A DNA stretch of 64,000 nt, taken from NCBI GenBank assembly GCA_964568675.1, contig CAZMQV010000005.1, forward strand, positions 16,474-80,473, given 5' to 3'. Shown piece after piece: positions 62,830-64,000 of this stretch (position 1 is the stretch's first letter; each line of letters opens with the position of its first letter). Source of the DNA: UPXZ01 sp964568675. Its GTDB lineage: Bacteria; Bacteroidota; Bacteroidia; Bacteroidales; Paludibacteraceae. The translations under genes and the position numbers were made by a program. A model generated the notes under the pieces. The model was not told where the DNA came from. It did no database searches and saw nothing but the letters and a program-made list of their open reading frames with translations.

Positions 62830-63237
62830 ATGCCTACAATTCAACAATTAGTTAGAAAAGGAAGAGAAGATCTTGTAGATAAAAGCAAATCTCCGGCTTT
62901 GGATTCATGCCCACAGCGTCGCGGAGTTTGTGTACGAGTATATACTACAACTCCGAAAAAACCTAACTCGGCTATGCGTAAAGTGGCTCGTGTACGTTTG
63001 ACGAATCAAAAAGAGGTAAATGCCTACATTCCGGGCGAAGGACACAACTTGCAAGAACACTCCATTGTGATGGTTCGTGGCGGTCGTGTAAAAGACCTTC
63101 CGGGTGTACGTTATCACGTGGTTCGCGGCACGCTGGATACAGCCGGTGTAAACGGTCGTAAACAACGTCGCTCAAAATACGGAGCTAAACGTCCAAAACC
63201 GGGTCAAGCAGCAGCAGCTCCAGGAAAGAAAAAATAA
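62830..63237 (+). CDS. rpsL: 30S ribosomal protein S12
   Basis: Decoding-centre protein, 135 aa. Starts MPTIQQLVRKGRE and contains TPKKPNSAMRKVARVRLTN; the lysine of the TPKKP loop that, when altered, gives streptomycin resistance is wild-type here. The C-terminus is extended with Pro, Ala and Lys (KPGQAAAAPGKKK). First gene of the str operon. Confidence 0.97.
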   Translation: MPTIQQLVRKGREDLVDKSKSPALDSCPQRRGVCVRVYTTTPKKPNSAMRKVARVRLTNQKEVNAYIPGEGHNLQEHSIVMVRGGRVKDLPGVRYHVVRGTLDTAGVNGRKQRRSKYGAKRPKPGQAAAAPGKKK

Positions 63238-63260
63238 TTAGAGTAAGCTGATTAATCCTT

Positions 63261-63312
63261 TTTCGCTTCAAAGCGAAATTCTAACAAACAAAAAATCAAG
63301 TTTTAAAACTTG
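63261..63312 (+). other. two hairpins in the rpsL-rpsG intercistronic region
   Basis: The 180-nt spacer holds TTTCGCTT/AAGCGAAA (63261-63268 with 63271-63278) and the 16-bp palindrome CAAGTTTTAAAACTTG (63297-63312). In Escherichia coli the equivalent spacer is where S7 binds its own mRNA to control translation; a similar role here is inferred. Confidence 0.4.
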
Positions 63313-63417
63313 TTTGAGTTTCAAGGTAGCAGATGAAGGTTGAGTAAATGTTTGAGAGCAAACATTGAAGTAACTAAAAGCAACCAAAAAACAAGAACGG
63401 AAATTTTTACAAAAAAA

Positions 63418-63894
63418 ATGAGAAAGTCAAAACCTAAAAAAAGGGTTATTTTACCTGACCCAATTTTTAACGAATCAATGGTAACACAATTTGTTAACCA
63501 CTTGATGTATGATGGCAAAAAGTCAATTGCTTTCGGAATCTTCTATGATTCACTTAATGTAGTAAGCAATAAACTTCCTAATGAAGAAAAATCCTCCCTC
63601 GAAATCTGGAAAAAAGCCCTCGAAAATATCACTCCATTGGTGGAAGTGAAATCACGTCGTGTAGGTGGTGCTACATTCCAGGTGCCTACTGAGATTCGTC
63701 CTGACAGGAAAGAATCTATTTCAATGAAAAATCTTATTCTTTACGCTCGTAAGCGTGGTGGTCGTTCGATGGCTGATAAATTGGCTGCCGAAATCGTTGA
63801 TGCTTACAATAATCAGGGTGGTGCCTTCAAACGTAAGGAAGATATGCACCGTATGGCTGAGGCTAACCGCGCGTTCGCACACTTCAGATTTTAA
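63418..63894 (+). CDS. rpsG: 30S ribosomal protein S7
   Basis: Primary 16S rRNA-binding protein of the small-subunit head, 158 aa from ATG 63418 (MRKSKPKKRVILPDP). The frame is open upstream to 63340, but those residues are not part of the family. Conserved GGATFQVPTEIRPDR and the C-terminal MAEANRAFAHFRF are present. Second gene of the str operon. Confidence 0.96.
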   Translation: MRKSKPKKRVILPDPIFNESMVTQFVNHLMYDGKKSIAFGIFYDSLNVVSNKLPNEEKSSLEIWKKALENITPLVEVKSRRVGGATFQVPTEIRPDRKESISMKNLILYARKRGGRSMADKLAAEIVDAYNNQGGAFKRKEDMHRMAEANRAFAHFRF

Positions 63895-63936
63895 TTGAAA
63901 GAATAATTTAGAATAAATTAAAAACAAAACAAAAAC

Positions 63937-64000
63937 ATGGCAAAAGGAGATTTAAGTTATAATAGAAATATCGGTATTATGGCGCATATTGACGCCGGTA
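63937..64000 (+). CDS. fusA: elongation factor G, 5' end
   Basis: The first 21 codons read MAKGDLSYNRNIGIMAHIDAG, the standard EF-G start leading into the GTP-binding P-loop (AHIDAGKTT), and the gene continues past the window edge. It follows rpsG by 42 bp, as expected for the str operon. Confidence 0.95.
   Translation, partial: MAKGDLSYNRNIGIMAHIDAG

Overview
The window is a chromosomal segment of a member of the phylum Bacteroidota, most likely order Bacteroidales. The evidence is two SusC/SusD pairs, Bacteroidota-type promoters (TTG, about 20 bp, TAnnTTTG), the Bacteroidota order of ATP synthase genes with a short epsilon subunit, DUF3098/DUF3108/DUF4924 proteins, and C-terminal type IX secretion (T9SS) sorting domains on two large secreted proteins. 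Sorting domains argue against Bacteroides itself and fit lineages such as Paludibacteraceae or Porphyromonadaceae; that family assignment is inference. No tRNA, rRNA, CRISPR array or transposase was seen.

Layout. 1-3.0 kb: envelope and tRNA-modification operon (DUF3098 end, uppP, truB, queA). 3.0-6.3 kb: acyltransferase, periplasmic cyclophilin lipoprotein and Wzz-like protein, bounded by shared terminators. 6.5-17.7 kb: complete F1Fo ATP synthase operon on the minus strand (atpD-atpC-membrane protein-atpB-atpE-atpF-atpH-[GH89]-atpA-atpG), interrupted between atpH and atpA by a 3.5 kb gene for a secreted alpha-N-acetylglucosaminidase. 17.7-19.4 kb: long non-coding gap holding nine copies of a 43-bp tandem repeat. 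19.4-26.2 kb: giant alpha-2-macroglobulin-like protein that lacks its thioester, and a divergent DUF3108 protein. 26.3-31.9 kb: housekeeping genes (DUF4924, S4 protein, pth, rplY, aguA, recQ). 32.0-35.5 kb: a compact operon PqqD-like protein / HPr-kinase-like protein / ABC exporter with an N-terminal Ser-His-Asp signal-peptidase-like domain, which looks like an uncharacterised peptide maturation and export system. 35.7-38.3 kb: beta-CASP nuclease and lactonase.

38.6-48.9 kb is a sialic acid utilisation locus: ROK regulator, AGE-type epimerase, SusC/SusD importer, MFS transporter and N-acetylneuraminate lyase. A second 43-bp tandem array of different sequence (12 copies) separates it from a second SusC/SusD pair with a GH29 fucosidase (50.0-56.9 kb), followed by aguB. 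57.9-60.7 kb encodes a secreted endonuclease I with a T9SS tail, then an amino acid permease on the minus strand. The window ends in the str operon (rpsL, rpsG, start of fusA).

Taken together, the GH89, GH29, sialate and two Sus systems suggest growth on host-type glycans (mucin-like or glycosaminoglycan-like). The most unusual parts are the PqqD/HprK/protease-ABC cassette, the two unrelated-looking repeat arrays that share an exact 43-bp period, and the glycosidase embedded in the ATP synthase operon.
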